Shown one piece after another: positions 44,794-56,996 of a stretch of 64,000 nucleotides of DNA (its first letter is position 1; every line of letters starts with the position of its first letter). A program made the translations under genes and the position numbers. Location of the stretch: contig JAQFVV010000050.1 of the NCBI GenBank assembly GCA_028023455.1, forward strand, positions 250,001 to 314,000. Direction: 5' to 3'. The stretch is from Epiperipatus broadwayi. Taxonomy: Eukaryota > Onychophora > Udeonychophora > Euonychophora > Peripatidae. The notes below the pieces were generated by a model. It made no database searches and was not told where the DNA came from. It was given only the letters and a program-made list of their open reading frames with translations.

Positions 44794-46564
44794 CCTTTTT
44801 ACGTGCCAAAAGATTAAAATTTAGCCCCAAAGTTCCTTCCAGTTGAGTGTAGAGTATAGTGAAGATTGTCAACTCTGTATTGACTAAATCTGTATAGCAG
44901 AAACCAAACGAAGAACCTCTATTGTCTATCTTGACCATATTTATACCATTTTTTTTAAAAAAACGCTGTCAATTTTTTTAATTATCCTAAGACAATTCAA
45001 TCTCCCCATGTCGTCAATCTGATCTACTTATTGAAACAGATCAAAATGATAAAACAGCTAAATTTAGTAACAAAACTAATAAAATCTACTAATAAAAAAG
45101 ACTGATAATATTATATAAAAGAAATAATTACAATTTCTTTAATTAAGATTGAATTCTCTTTTGAAATGAATTTAAATTAATACCATCTTATTGGTTCATT
45201 ACATTAACCTTACACTTATTTATCAATTTGTTTATTATGAATTTTTTTTTTCGAAACATAAAAAAAATTGTTTATTATTTATTTATTTTTTAAAAATAGG
45301 AGTTTAAATAACTTACAAGTAGAATTTTTCAATTACTTAAGACACAATTTCCCTGCTTCCACACGCGCGAACACACACACATGTTGCAGACAAAGAAACA
45401 TTGAAACAATGTCTCAATTTAAGCTTAATTTATTAACTACTTTTTATTTTAAATAATTAACTATACTGATAATTGAAATACTTAAAAGTTATTTAGTAAC
45501 AAATTTAACCTTAATAAATTTTAAAACCAATTCAAACTAACTTTTGTTTCCTTACTTTTAAAAATCTATAGAATTAATCCCAAACTAATTTTTATATTTT
45601 TCTTTTCTACTATCTTATAAGTTAACTTATCCCATTATTAAAATACTGTTTTCTGGTACATCTTTGACTATAACTCTAATATTTTACTAACAAGTTTAAT
45701 TTATTCAAATAATTCTAAACAGTTAGTTCAAAATAAAAAGGCACATAATACTTTTACTTTAGTACAGATTGAGTTAACATTATGTAATAAGACTACTGTT
45801 TACTACTTATTCATCACCTATCTTTTTTTTTTATTTAAAAAATAAAAATAAATGTGAAACTGGTTAAACTAAAGCAAGAAATTGGAACAAGTGCAAACAA
45901 CATTAGGTCATAATATATATGCACAGTTGTGGAACAGGAAGTAACTGAAGGTTCCAATGAATCTTATAACATTGGTATGTTTTTATTCACAGTGCATCTT
46001 TCATGTTTAGCTCATTCCTATCACACATATCCATCACCCAAAGTCAGAGTAATCTCTTCCATTATAGATACATTAGAAACATACACTGTTTCAAGCAATT
46101 CATAGAGCATATGTTACAATTTAACTTCACACACTCATTAATTTTTAGAGATACTTAAACTTAACTTCATATAATATGTGTTTAAATGTATTTAAAAGTA
46201 TTGCAAAGTTTTCAATCTCCAACTGCCTAAAGCTGATGGAAAAAATACAAAAAAGGACACTAATCATTAAGATATATTTCTGGCTAAACTAATTATCATT
46301 AATTAGCATGATCTGTATTTTTCCATATCTTCACCATTACAATTTAGTATAGCATTTCAATTTACAATTGCGACATTTTTTGAACACACACACTTTGCAT
46401 ATCTTCAATTAAGTTTAAAGTTTATTTCTGAGCTAAAAAATAAATAATAATCCATGGCATAATAAAGAATAAGAAAATAACTATATGCAAAAATTTATAT
46501 GTAATACACTTTAAATTAAACGCAGCTCAATGTAGATGTAAACAAAAAGAGTAAATAACTTTTT
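44794..46564. other. AT-rich DNA, nothing recognised
   Basis: No supported feature; a short CA-rich tract near 45365-45382. Confidence 0.3.
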
Positions 46565-47000
46565 CCATGCTACGATTTAAAAGCACTCTAAATGTTGAGC
46601 AAAGGAATCAAAAATAGAATGAATCCATCTATTCTTCATTGCTAAGATGTTTCTAATCATATACTTTGTCATCATTACTGGTAATTCAGAGTGAAATTCA
46701 TTATGTGGCACTTAAGAGTTATTAAACTAATAATTAATAATATAAGACTGGAGACAACATCTCACCTTTAACATCTTGATTGTAATAATAAAGTGAGATG
46801 CTGTCTCCAGCTTTGTATTATTAATTATGAATTTAATAACTCTTAAGTGCCATATTCCTTCTGGTTGATAAATTCATTTCACTCTGAATTACCAACAATG
46901 TTGATAAAGGTATGCTTATAAACATCAGAGCAATTAAGAATAGGTGGATTCATTTTATTTGTGATTCTTTTGTTCAACATGTAGAGTGCATTTAAGTCAT
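46565..47000. mobile_element. Fold-back element with ~210-bp arms
   Basis: Arms 46565-46772 and 46790-47000 are inverted: AGCACTCTAAATGTTGAGCA / its complement at the outer ends, GGTAATTCAGAGTGAAAT in the middle, and CTGGAGACA..ATCTCAC next to the ~20-base loop. Small private indels in each arm. The outer arm part shares ATGAATCCATCTATTCTT-type sequence with the MITE at 11437. Non-coding. Confidence 0.75.
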
Positions 47001-48555
47001 ATCCTGGGAAAAAGTGATTTATACCTCTTGTTTATATATGGAATACATATAAAATCTTAATAAAGTTCAAAATTTTTCCCTAGTGCACTTTTGACTAAGT
47101 TATATTAATCGTAATCATGACATCTGATAGAAAGAAGAATATTGATATTACACTTATTTAAAAGTTGATATAAAATGAGTGGTTCAAGAAAATTGATACT
47201 TATATAATGAGTTTTGGTTGTTTTGATGTATACATATAAACTGGTAAAGATATTATTGCTTAATCATAGAGTTTTATTCTCCAACATACATTTGGGCGAT
47301 GCCACAATCAGATATTTGTTTTGTAGTATGTAATCCTATAATATGTAATTAGTTTGGTATTGAGTGTAAAAGGATTGTAATAATTTAATAAATAAAATGG
47401 TAAAACATTACAAAACAATTTTATTATCAAAAAGCCTTATTAATATTAATATAGTAAACTATTTTTTAAATTATAATCTTTAAAATAAACCCGATTAATG
47501 TCTTTGCATAAAAAATGCTTTTAAATACTCACATACTTTGTAAGATCTATAATTTTTAATTACAAAAATTTTAAAGCTGATTAATAAAGCTTAAAAAAAT
47601 TTAATTTAATTTTTTTTTATCCTTTTAAATTATGAAGTTATAGTTTTTTGTATTTTTATTGAATGGAAAGTTTGATTTTAATTCTTCATTATATATATAT
47701 ATATATAATTTCACCACAATAAATCATGTGATGTTTAGTGGTTTAAATTCTCTAATTATCTGAATAAAGATATTTCACAAGTCACACAATCCCTGGTACA
47801 TTTCATGTTGATTATCAGTTATCAGTTTGTTCAATACAAAATCTTGAGACACCTTTGAGTTTTTTTAGATGTTTTTACATATATGATTAGAGTTTATTTA
47901 CATGAAAATTTCCATGTGATTGTGTTTAATATATAAAAAAATATATATTGCAGTGCCAGATAAAAGGTGATTGATGATTGGTTCACTCTCCAAGCTGTTT
48001 GCAGTGCCATCTCTGAATCAATGCATGTATTACATCAAAACATGGTTCAGTTACTCATTACAAAATTTTAAGGCATTAATATGTGCTTAATTATGAGTTA
48101 AAACATGACATGTGTCAGCATGTTCTGCAGCATAACTCATGATGGAACAATGCACAGACAGTAAATTTTGTAATTAGATTGTGTGAAACTGCTACCAAAA
48201 CATTTGAAATGAACCAAAGTGCTTATGATAATGAAATCATAAGAATATTATAAAATAGTTTGCAAGATTTTGTGATGGTAGTAGAATTAAAAGTGATCCA
48301 TGAAGGTTGTGATCACTGGCTTAAAATGTTTGTTGTGTATAACTAATTTATAATCCTATGTAACATAAATGAAAATTCGAAGATAGCTCTAAAGGTAACT
48401 TGGAGGGGAAAAACTAGCCATCTTTTCTTGGTCCATATGGATGAAAATGATAATTTCTCATCTAAAACAAATAATTATTAATAACTATTAATGTATTCAT
48501 CTGGGTTTGATATTACAGTTATGAGTATGATAAGTTTGGGATATATATATATATA
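47001..48555. other. AT-rich DNA with minor repeat traces
   Basis: AATCATGTGATGTTTAGTGGTTTAA at 47720-47744 matches an internal part of hammerhead family A (ATCATGTGATGTTTAATGG), so a small relic may be present. TTGGTTCACTCTCCAAGCTG (47979-47998) is the dispersed motif also at 26242. TA tracts at 47690 and 48540. Confidence 0.35.
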
Positions 48556-51473
48556 TTGTGACAGTCAGATGATGTATGTTGATTTAACCCAGTTCGAATA
48601 CTAGGCGAAAGTACCTCAAGGCCAACCATACGCGAGATATTAAATCAAGAATACTATGACCTCTGCCCTATTCGTCGAGTCTCGAAGCTATAATGAACCG
48701 AACAACACTATCTGAGCCACACATAAATTATTTTTCAACCGGCCACAAAGCTTAGCAACAGCGGTAGAGACATGGACGGGAAATCCTAAGGAGCTAAATA
48801 GTTAAATGTGCAAAAGTACTAAGAAATAGGTGTTTTGCGTTATGCGTGCCTGGATCATTGAAAAGTAAAATAAAGCATTTATAACAAAATTAGGAAACTC
48901 AAGCTTTTGATAGTTAAATCATAGGTTTAATTAATGACTTTAATAATATGACTAATGATATAATGGCCTCCGCTATTCCTCTAAATTAATGAAACAAAAT
49001 AATTAGACAATAAAAACGGATTAATAGGTTTGCGGTCTAAATCTTTCCCAATTTTAATAAAATTTCAACTCATCTTCTCATAAAGTACAATAAAAAAAAG
49101 ACTTTCGCAAAGCATTTCCATTTGTAAAAACAGTTTAAAATTATTAAAACATATAGCTAAATCAGATATCGTGATAAGCTAATGGCGGACAAAAGCGTTA
49201 TCAAAGAGATCAAGTTGGACACAAAAGAAACTGACTTTATTTATCAAACATAAATAAAATTGGAAAGAGATTTTAAATGAACAAAAATTAACTATTAAAC
49301 TTCCGCATTACTAAATATTTACACAGGTTAGTGAGGAAGAATAGCGAAGGGAAAAAGGTTACATATAGATAGAGGATCACACAATATATATATTTAAGGT
49401 TAGTCTAATAAAAATGGTTACATAGCAATACATATAAATTCACTAAGCAATTAAAAAAATGAACAAAAGGTAGCATAAGAAATAGTTCAAGAGAGGAGAT
49501 ACGATTACCGTCCTTTTTCCTTGGCATTTCCCTAGGGTGCTGATCAGTGAGATGTAGTTGTCCGGAAATGAAAATATGTAGTATGGTTTACAAAAGTTCT
49601 CAGACACGGCAAGAGTTCAGATGATATTGAGTGGATATTAAGGCATTTTATTTATTCGCCGAAAAAGCTATTTGCTAGCCGAGCATAGTAGAATCTATCA
49701 AACTTATATATTTTTAGCTTGAGCAGGTTCAAACTTCTTCATGATTTGTAGCAACAGTTGTAGACTTTTGGAATAACATCACGAACAAAATTGAAACTCT
49801 CCTAAGAGAAATCTGAAGACCTTGAATACAAAATCTGAATCAATCTTAATAAAAATCTGAAAGAATCACCTTACAATGTAAACATCGTTTAAACCCTAGT
49901 TACAATGAGAAAGGGAATGGTTATATAGTTTAAAATTAGTTTCATATAATTTGATTTTATTTCTTTTATATTTATGTTATTAGTGGGAGAAAATATTTAA
50001 AAGTTATTAAAGTAAGAAAAGAGGGAGTGGGGGGATTTGTTTATTTTTGTAAAAGTGGTATATGTATGTATTTGCGGGGTAGACATTTTAGAAACGAACG
50101 TGAATACATTTTCCAAGATAAGAGATTATTGTAAGAAAAAAAAGATATATTAAACATCGAAGTCTTATCTGAATTTGAATGAAAAGAAAAAAAAAAGGGA
50201 GAAAAGGTCGGAGTAATGCAAAATGTCCGAAGGGTGAAAAGTTCTTTGCTTATTAGCTTAACTGGCATCTATACACGTTGGGGAAAAGGGGGTGTGTTTA
50301 AAAAAAAAAGGGAATGGTTTTTTAAACTAGTGTTTATTTGCTTTCAAAAGAGAAAAAAAAAAATATATTCAATCTTTTTTTTTATATATATTTTTTAAGA
50401 TACTAAGGTGGAACATGAGAGGTGGGAAAAGTGGCTGGACCTTACCCGAAGAGTCCATAGTGACGGAGAACACTACAGGAGATCTATCAACTTTTAGAGA
50501 GACGACTGAGAAGAGTGTGATGAACTGCGTTGCTTCGTTTTTGTTTCTTTTTTGATATCCGGTATCGGACAAAAATTGCAGGTAATATGAACTTAAGATT
50601 TTATTTCCAAAATTACTTCTGAAACCCTGAGGAGAAAACGAAGGCAAGACTTATATATTTTTTTTGATAAGGCCATTCAAATACAACTGATTAGATTTTT
50701 TTATGATACGTTCTTTTTGTCTGTGTAAATCCCCAAAATATATAGTAGGTTTTATGGGTTATGTAAACGTTAAAAGGGTAGGCATATATTTTCTTAAAAA
50801 TAAAAAAAAATATTATAAAAAAAGGTGTGTTATTTTAGGTTAATTAATTGATTTTTTATTTGACCATAGATATAGTTTAGGAATTTAACAATTGATCCGA
50901 GTTGTGCACAGAGTTTCCGTCTTTATGGCCCCTGAGTACTAGCTAGTGGAGGGCCTATATATTATTTTCTCAATACTTATAAAAAGTAGTTGGTGCTTGG
51001 ATGATTGCCCTAAATATGTGTGAGAGAAATCGAAATTCTTACAATTTTTGAAAAGGAAAAGGGAATATAGATATTTTTTTTATGATAAGAACCAATAAGT
51101 ATACGGTAAACGAGTACACCCGTTACACCCGTTACAACAAGGAAAATCAGAATCGACTGAATCCTTCAAAAGGAAAAATCTGAATATGTGAATTCTTCAA
51201 AAAGAAAAATCTGAATAATCAATCTTTTGTTCTCCCTTCTATTTATACCCTCTCTGTCAGCTACCTTCTATTGTTTGTATGATCTGAGATCTTGATAAGC
51301 CTCCCCATGCTCCTTTGTTTCAAAGCAACACTTTCCAAAAATAACTTTAACTTTTTTACTCTAACTTTCTTACTTCAAAGTTTGAATTCTCTTAATTAAA
51401 AAGAAAGAAAGAGAAGGCCATCTTTAATTACACTTGAATGGCTCACTAATTAAAACTATACATTCTTTTAGAA
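48556..51473. other. Unclassified, less AT-rich non-coding island
   Basis: Starts just after a TA tract with TGTGACAGTCAGATGATG and differs from its surroundings by more CpG, more G-runs and fewer recognisable repeats (for example 48590-48790, 49500-49580, 50400-50640). No ORF of note and no protein family resemblance. A start of TG and a possible end of ..CGTTACAACA near 51137 would fit a long LTR, but no second copy or target duplication is present. Contents unknown. Confidence 0.3.
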
Positions 51474-51488
51474 ACGCTCTTCCGATCT
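51474..51488 (+). other. Illumina read-1 adapter end (contaminant sequence)
   Basis: ACGCTCTTCCGATCT is identical to the 3' end of the standard Illumina read-1 adapter. A 15-base match alone could be questioned, but its partner at 51706 and the correct orientation make it secure. Confidence 0.9.
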
Positions 51489-51705
51489 CTCAAAATCAAA
51501 TCATACTAAATATTTTAACAAAATTTTAACAACAATATATTATTATTTTTTTTATAGTAGAATAAGCATTTTATTTCAGCAGAATTTTGCATTAACTCAT
51601 ATATATACGCTAGATGTATATATATGTTTGACTAATAGGTTAAGCAATTTTTATTAATAGAATGAAATTTATTTAAAACAAAATATTTAAATGTAAAACA
51701 CATTT
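51489..51705. other. 217-bp segment bracketed by sequencing adapters
   Basis: AT-rich segment with no gene, lying between a read-1 adapter end and a read-2 adapter start exactly as the insert of a library molecule would. It may not belong at this place in the genome. Confidence 0.85.
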
Positions 51706-51725
51706 GATCGGAAGAGCACACGTCT
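51706..51725 (+). other. Illumina TruSeq read-2 adapter (contaminant sequence)
   Basis: GATCGGAAGAGCACACGTCT, a perfect 20-base match to the TruSeq adapter. The following bases (AACTCTAATGC) resemble the adapter continuation with errors. Confidence 0.96.
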
Positions 51726-51840
51726 AACTCTAATGCAAAACCCTGCTGATATTGAACTATAAACTTAATTCAGGTCTACAATACTAATTAAGTTTATAGG
51801 AAGATGTGAAGCATGGATCGGGCTTCAGATCCATTGCTTC

Positions 51841-51895
<55 letters not shown>
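51841..51895. repeat. Compound TA/TG microsatellite
   Basis: About 15 TA units followed by about 12 TG units, directly upstream of the RTE fragment. Confidence 0.95.
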
Positions 51896-51896
<1 letters not shown>

Positions 51897-52265
51897 GACT
51901 CCAGACCACTCAAAGAAGTATGGAGAAATGCATGTTGGGAGTAACAAGAAAAGATCGAAAACACAATGTATGGATAAGAGAACAAACAGGTATTACTGAC
52001 CTCATTGAAAAAATTAAAAGATTGAAGTGGAGTTGGGCTGAAAATATTGCTAAAAGAGATGATAATATATGAACAATTGAAATCTTAAACTGGATTCCAA
52101 GAGATTGTAAAAGACAAAAAAAGAGACCACATGTGAGATTGATGGATGAAATAAGAAAGTGTGCAGGGGTGATATGGAGAAGAGAAGCTAAAGATCAGAG
52201 AAGATGGATTAAACTTGGAGAAACCTTCATCCTGCAGTGGATTAATAATAGTTAATAATGATGAA
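51886..52265 (+). mobile_element. RTE-type LINE 3' fragment
   Basis: One frame, broken only by a TGA at 52070, reads QRSMEKCMLGVTRKDRK, WIREQTGITDLIEKIKRL, KWSWAENIAKRDDN, LNWIPRDCKRQKKRPHVR, DEIRKCAGVIWRREAKDQ, RWIKLGETFILQWINNS, then stop and an ATG-type repeat tail (AATGATGAAGATGATG). These are the conserved C-terminal blocks of RTE-clade reverse transcriptases, downstream of the catalytic core. 5'-truncated; related to the minus-strand piece at 53165. Confidence 0.85.
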
Positions 52266-53164
52266 GATGATGTGTGTGTGTGTGATAAGTCATGATGCAG
52301 TTTTAAAGGAAGTTATAAGAATAAATAATTTTTGTACCATCAACTGTTTTGTAATTTGTCCCTGTAATAAAAGTAATAATAATAAAAATATTAATGAAAT
52401 ACAGAACATTCTTGTTTGCTTTTTTCATCTTGTATGCTTATTTTATTTCTCAACAACTGCCATTAAATATTATAAAACTTTATAATTAATGAATAAGAGA
52501 AAAAAATTGACAAGATATATTCAGTGAATGCAACAAGGATACATTGACAAATGGGGGATGGGATTAAATACTAGGCATTGTTTGAGTGTTTGAAAAGAAG
52601 AGAACCATTCATAGCCTTACTTGCTTCTACTTTGATTATATAATTCAATAATTATGATTTATAATGTTTAGATACCTTTGAGTATATTGGGCATTTATAA
52701 ATATTTATCTAGGATACTGGAAGCCAAGCAAAATGATATGATAAGGTGATTCACAGGAAGGCAACCCTGAAAGATATTAATAAGTAATTAAAGAGATTGA
52801 ATCAAAATCAGTCTACAAGACAGGGTATTAATATGTGATCTGTTATTTCATAGTCTATATGGAGACACCAAACATATTAGATCTGCTTATAAATAAATAC
52901 ATAAGCTTCTTATTTTTTTCCAAAAACTTTATTTCCATATATTAACTAATGAACTTATATATAAATACACATATTATCCATTTTCCAACGTTTCAACTGT
53001 TTTTATATCATTATTTACAGTCATTTTCAAGGATTTCTCCTTCCATCTACTTTTTTTATTATATAAAAATATGATATTGCATATTCAACCACCTGTTGTT
53101 TTTAATGGGTTTGATTGGGTGGTATATCGCTAGCATATATATAAATCATGAAATAACTTTTTTC
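52266..53164. other. AT-rich DNA, nothing firm
   Basis: On the minus strand, 52985-53035 reads TTGAAAATGACTGT, a loop, ACAGTTGAAACGTTGG, which resembles a PLE-type decayed hammerhead. Not called. Confidence 0.3.
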
Positions 53165-53415
53165 TTATCATCATCATCAACCATTATCAATCCACTATAG
53201 GATGAAGGTTTCTCCTAGTTCAATCCATCTTCTCTGATCTTCAGCTTCTTTTCTCCACACCACCCCTGCAAACTTTCTTATTTCATCCATCCATCTCACA
53301 TGTCTCTTTCTGGGTCTTTTGCAAACTCTTGCAATCCAGTGTAAGACTTCAATTGTCCATCTATTATCATCTCTTCTAGCAATATGTCCAGCTCAACTCC
53401 ACTTCAGTCTTTTAA
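53165..53415 (-). mobile_element. RTE-type LINE 3' fragment, inverted
   Basis: Reverse complement of the end of the same family as 51886-52265: the ATC-repeat tail at 53168-53179, then the complement of LGETFILQW, RREAKDQR, RKFAGVVW-type and DEIRK blocks, extending to KIKRLKWS-like sequence. Frameshifted. About 900 bases separate it from the plus-strand copy. Confidence 0.8.
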
Positions 53416-53872
53416 TTTTTTTATATAAATCATTAAATGCCAAAAAGTAAAAATGAATATTATGTATGGTTTTTCATTTCTATCTGAAATAAAAAAGAAA
53501 TTAAAATTGCTATAGTCAAACAAAGAGTTAATTTTGAATCACAGATCAATTAGAACGGCAAGTGTAATAAAATGCTGAGAAGTTTTTTAAATGTGAATAG
53601 AGAAAAGAATTAAAGAAAACTGTTTAATAGATGTTAGTAATATTGCACAATTAAGAGAAGTAAAGATAGGAGGAAAAACCGAACTTATTCTTAAAGAAAA
53701 AATGTTTAGAAATAGTTAAAAAAAGATATAACTATTCTTAAGCATAAATGGCTCAAATTTTGAATGCAATTCTTCAGTGGTAAAAGTAAAAGCCAAAAAC
53801 TAAGTTAAGGATAGAATTAATAAATTGTAATGCCACATGTAAACACTAATTACTTAATTGTATTTATTGTTT
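53416..53872. other. AT-rich DNA, nothing recognised
   Basis: No supported feature. Confidence 0.3.
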
Positions 53873-54245
53873 GAACTATTTCCATTATCTAATAAGAGTA
53901 TTGAATGTCTTTAGAAAAATTTAAATTTATTTAAATATTCCAAATACTGTACATTCAACTGTTAATAATAGAACATCAAACAGGTTACCTTAAAATTTAA
54001 TACTCAAGAATCTAAGGGTCCAGATTTGATTTCCATGCTACTACTGTCACTGGTCAAGCCAGCAACACCTGAAGAAAAGGGGATAATAATATCTCTCAAA
54101 ACATTGTGCAGATAATAGCCTGGATGCTATTACTAACAGTTGAATGTATTGGGAATATTTAAATAAAGTTAAATTTTTCTAAAGACATTTAATACTCATA
54201 TAAGATGATGGAAATAATCCAATAATAAATACAATTAAAACATCA
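53873..54245 (+). mobile_element. tRNA-derived SINE (family S), copy with inverted 5' piece
   Basis: 53873-53972 is the reverse complement of the SINE 3' tail at about 54128-54222 (ACAGTTGAATGTA, TTTAAATAAA, TCTAAAGACAT, ATGATGGAAAT). The plus-strand SINE then begins inside the tRNA head (AGGTTACCTTAAAATTTAA), lacks the A box, and has a decayed B box (CAGATTTGATTTCC). The body reads CCAGCAACACCTGAAGAA, then CTCTCAAAACATTGTGC. The inverted start repeats the arrangement seen in hammerhead families A and B. Confidence 0.75.
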
Positions 54246-55216
54246 TCATCACAAACCTTCAGAAAAACATTAATAACTTAAGCTTATAATAGATGGCACT
54301 AGAATACTGGAAATGCAAAAACTGCTTGTGTTATTACCATAGTAAACTGGGAAAGAATCAGCATATCAAGGAATTAAAATTCTATGATAAAAGATGCATA
54401 TGGTTGCAATGGATGTGATCTTACCAAAATATATAATTACTTATCTGTTGTCCAATCTTCATAACTAGTTAAGCAGATGAAAACAGGTGTTATGTATTTT
54501 TAAATTTCAGTTATTAGCATGATAGTAAAAAGAAGTCAAATATAACATCTAGATATATAGCTGCATTGATTTGGGTTTAGAATCTCAAGTCTTCATTGAT
54601 GGAAAACAATCTGAAATGGGATTAGAAAATTACATCACCTTCTAAAAAGCAATGACACCTAACCCTTATAATAGACAATGATACAGCAGTAGAGAGAGAA
54701 AGTGATATTTGTGTGTACTGATCTAAACTTTAAAAAATCTAATGGTGTAGGGATATTTATATTTAGACATCAAATCTACACCTTACTCTTAAAGACATCT
54801 AGTGTAAGTTTGAGTAAAAAGCAGAGATCATGTAATATGATGCTATAATTATTCAACCCCAAACCAGTTTCTAGCTTCCACTTTTATCAGTGAGAATTAT
54901 AACCTGGAAGTAATGTACTTATGCATCTAACAGTCACATTTTACTTCTTTATACTATTTAAGCTAAGAGCCTGAAAGTTAATAAAATCCTACAGTTTTAA
55001 ACCCAAGCTTATATCCCTGCACAATTACATTGACCTATCATGAGATAAATTTCTATATATTTTAGTGATTTCAAAATTTATTGTTCATGGTATTTTGAGA
55101 AATAATAGATATAATTATTTAGTAAATGTGAAACATTTAACAGCAGATCAGGTTTGTTTTACAATCAAAAAGTTTATTTTAAAGCTAAGCACGTTCAAGT
55201 ACTAAAAAAGTATCAT
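54246..55216. other. AT-rich DNA with one hammerhead relic
   Basis: No gene. A family A-like ribozyme remnant lies at 54856-54896 on the minus strand. Confidence 0.35.
54856..54896 (-). ncRNA. Hammerhead-like relic, family A type
   Basis: Minus strand: stem I strand TTCTCA, core CTGATAA (one change from CTGATGA), a stem II remnant ending AGCTA, GAAA, ACTGGT, then TTGGGG pairing with stem I. The flanks show no clear family A sequence, so it is either an old copy or a fifth family. Confidence 0.5.
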
Positions 55217-56310
55217 TGATGAATGAAGCAGAAAAAAGGAAGGGAGTGATAAAGAAATTAATAGTGTTTTCATATAATAAATATGATGTAACTAGAATTG
55301 CATGAAAAGGAGTGGCAATAGCAGGGTTAAAATATAATAATGATGCATTATGTATTAGTAAAGGGGTATTAGATTACTTAAAAAAAGTACAAAGAGAAGT
55401 ACAAAGACATGCATTAGATGCAGATGTGCAGATGGCAAAGGAGGTACTTCAAAAGGAAGTGGCATGCCGAAGTTTTTATATGAGAAATGCAAATAGCAAA
55501 ATGAAAATGATCGGTATATTGCAGTTTATGGATTATAAGAGAATAGCCAAAATAGTATTTATTTGGGTTATGAGTCAAGGACAGAGAATAAGATGGGTGA
55601 GAAAGGTAGTAAGTATGGTATGCAGAAGATTTGGATAAAGAATTTATGTCAGTATACATATACAAAAGATGGGATGATTGCGTTAGGAGAGTTGTTGACT
55701 GTTATAGTGGTAAAGAATGTGATAGAAGAATAGATGCATTAATAAAGAATACAAAGATGGTGAACTAGTATGGAGAGTAAAAAAAGTTTAAATATGTATA
55801 GATGTCAATGGAATATTGAGTGTGCATTAATTTTTGATAATAGCAAGGGAAGTAGTTTAGTATTTAATGCTCGAACAGGATCTTTAACAAGAAGGGAATA
55901 TAAAAATAAATAGGAAAATGTGTGTGATTTAATCTGCAGGTTGTGGAAAGAAAGTATAGAAAATATTAGGCATCTGTTAATTGAATGTAAATGCCTGAAA
56001 GCAGAAAGGATACAAATAATGAAGTTATGGAAAAATAAACAAATATAAACAAAGTGATTTTACAGAAAACAGATTATTGATTTTTATGCTGAGTTTGGGA
56101 AAAGATAAGAGGAAATTAGATATAAAGACTATAGAGTTGACAAAGATTATGTTGTGGAAATGGGATGAGCAGGATAGAAAAGAATATGGAAAACTCAGGG
56201 CAGGGAATGGAAAACGAAGGTAAAGTGGCTAACAGGTTTCTGTGAACATAGTGGCCGAGAGATTCATAACTCTGTCTAAAGGAGAAGTCACAGTGCATCA
56301 CATCACATCA
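55217..56310 (+). mobile_element. I-type LINE 3' fragment, copy 4
   Basis: Begins with RKGVIKKLIVFSYNKYDVTR-like sequence, as far upstream as copy 1, and continues GVLDYLKKVQREVQRHALDA, FYMRNANSKMKMIG, RIAKIVFIWVMSQGQ, then frameshifted DKEFMSVYIYKRWDDCV and NIRHLLIECKCL with the finger region (CRLWKESIENIRH..C), ending ACATCACATCA. Many lesions. Confidence 0.78.
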
Positions 56311-56996
56311 TAATCATAGTATTATATAATTATTTAACTGCCCAATGTGATATGGTGAAAAAATAGAATAGCTGAACGCAGGAGCTTAAGATCCATGGAG
56401 TGTTCCCAGATCTATCACTTATGAACTTCTAAGCATGAAAGCCATTTCAGTATTATTTTATTCAAAAGAAAGGTTAAAAAAACAAAATGAATACACAGTT
56501 GGGAAGTATGGCAATCCATCTTTTGGAGATGTACTAAACTAAACGTTTTTTTTTGAAAGCATACTTGTAAAGTCGAATGTGTTCACGTATATGTTATGTA
56601 TATATACAAAATATGCAAAAACGACAATTTTAAATTTAATCCCGAATAACCAGAGATTTTATTTTTATAATTTTATAATTGTAGTCATCTAAAGAGTTTT
56701 GAGAAAAACAAATCTTTTAATGAATGTTCAAAGTAATATTTCAAAGTCTTTTGAAAAATGAAGATTAAGCTCTAAGTCATAATTATAAGTAGCTAAAAAA
56801 AAAAATCACCTAAGGAAAAATAAAAGTATTATACTTATTTTTCTTGAAACACAAAAGCTAACAAAAAAAAGAAGAAAAAAACTTTTAATTACACTGCAAA
56901 TAGCAATTATTAATAAAAAAAACATTTTCTTAAGCTAATAATTTTTCTTCAGTTAATAATTTCAACATTTTGTTATAATACTTTTTATATTCCTTT
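56311..56996. other. AT-rich DNA, nothing recognised
   Basis: No supported feature. Confidence 0.3.

Noticed and set aside
39238-44802. 8-9 bp target duplication for the Merlin palindrome
   Set aside because: The outer flanks (A-run on the left, TTTTTACG on the right) do not match.
48556-51137. Solo LTR beginning TGTGACAGTC and ending GTTACAACA
   Set aside because: No second copy, target duplication, primer-binding site or polypurine tract could be shown; listed as unclassified instead.
52985-53035. Further PLE-type hammerhead on the minus strand
   Set aside because: The GAAACGTTGG half fits, but the CTGAAGA half and stem I do not, so it is not called.
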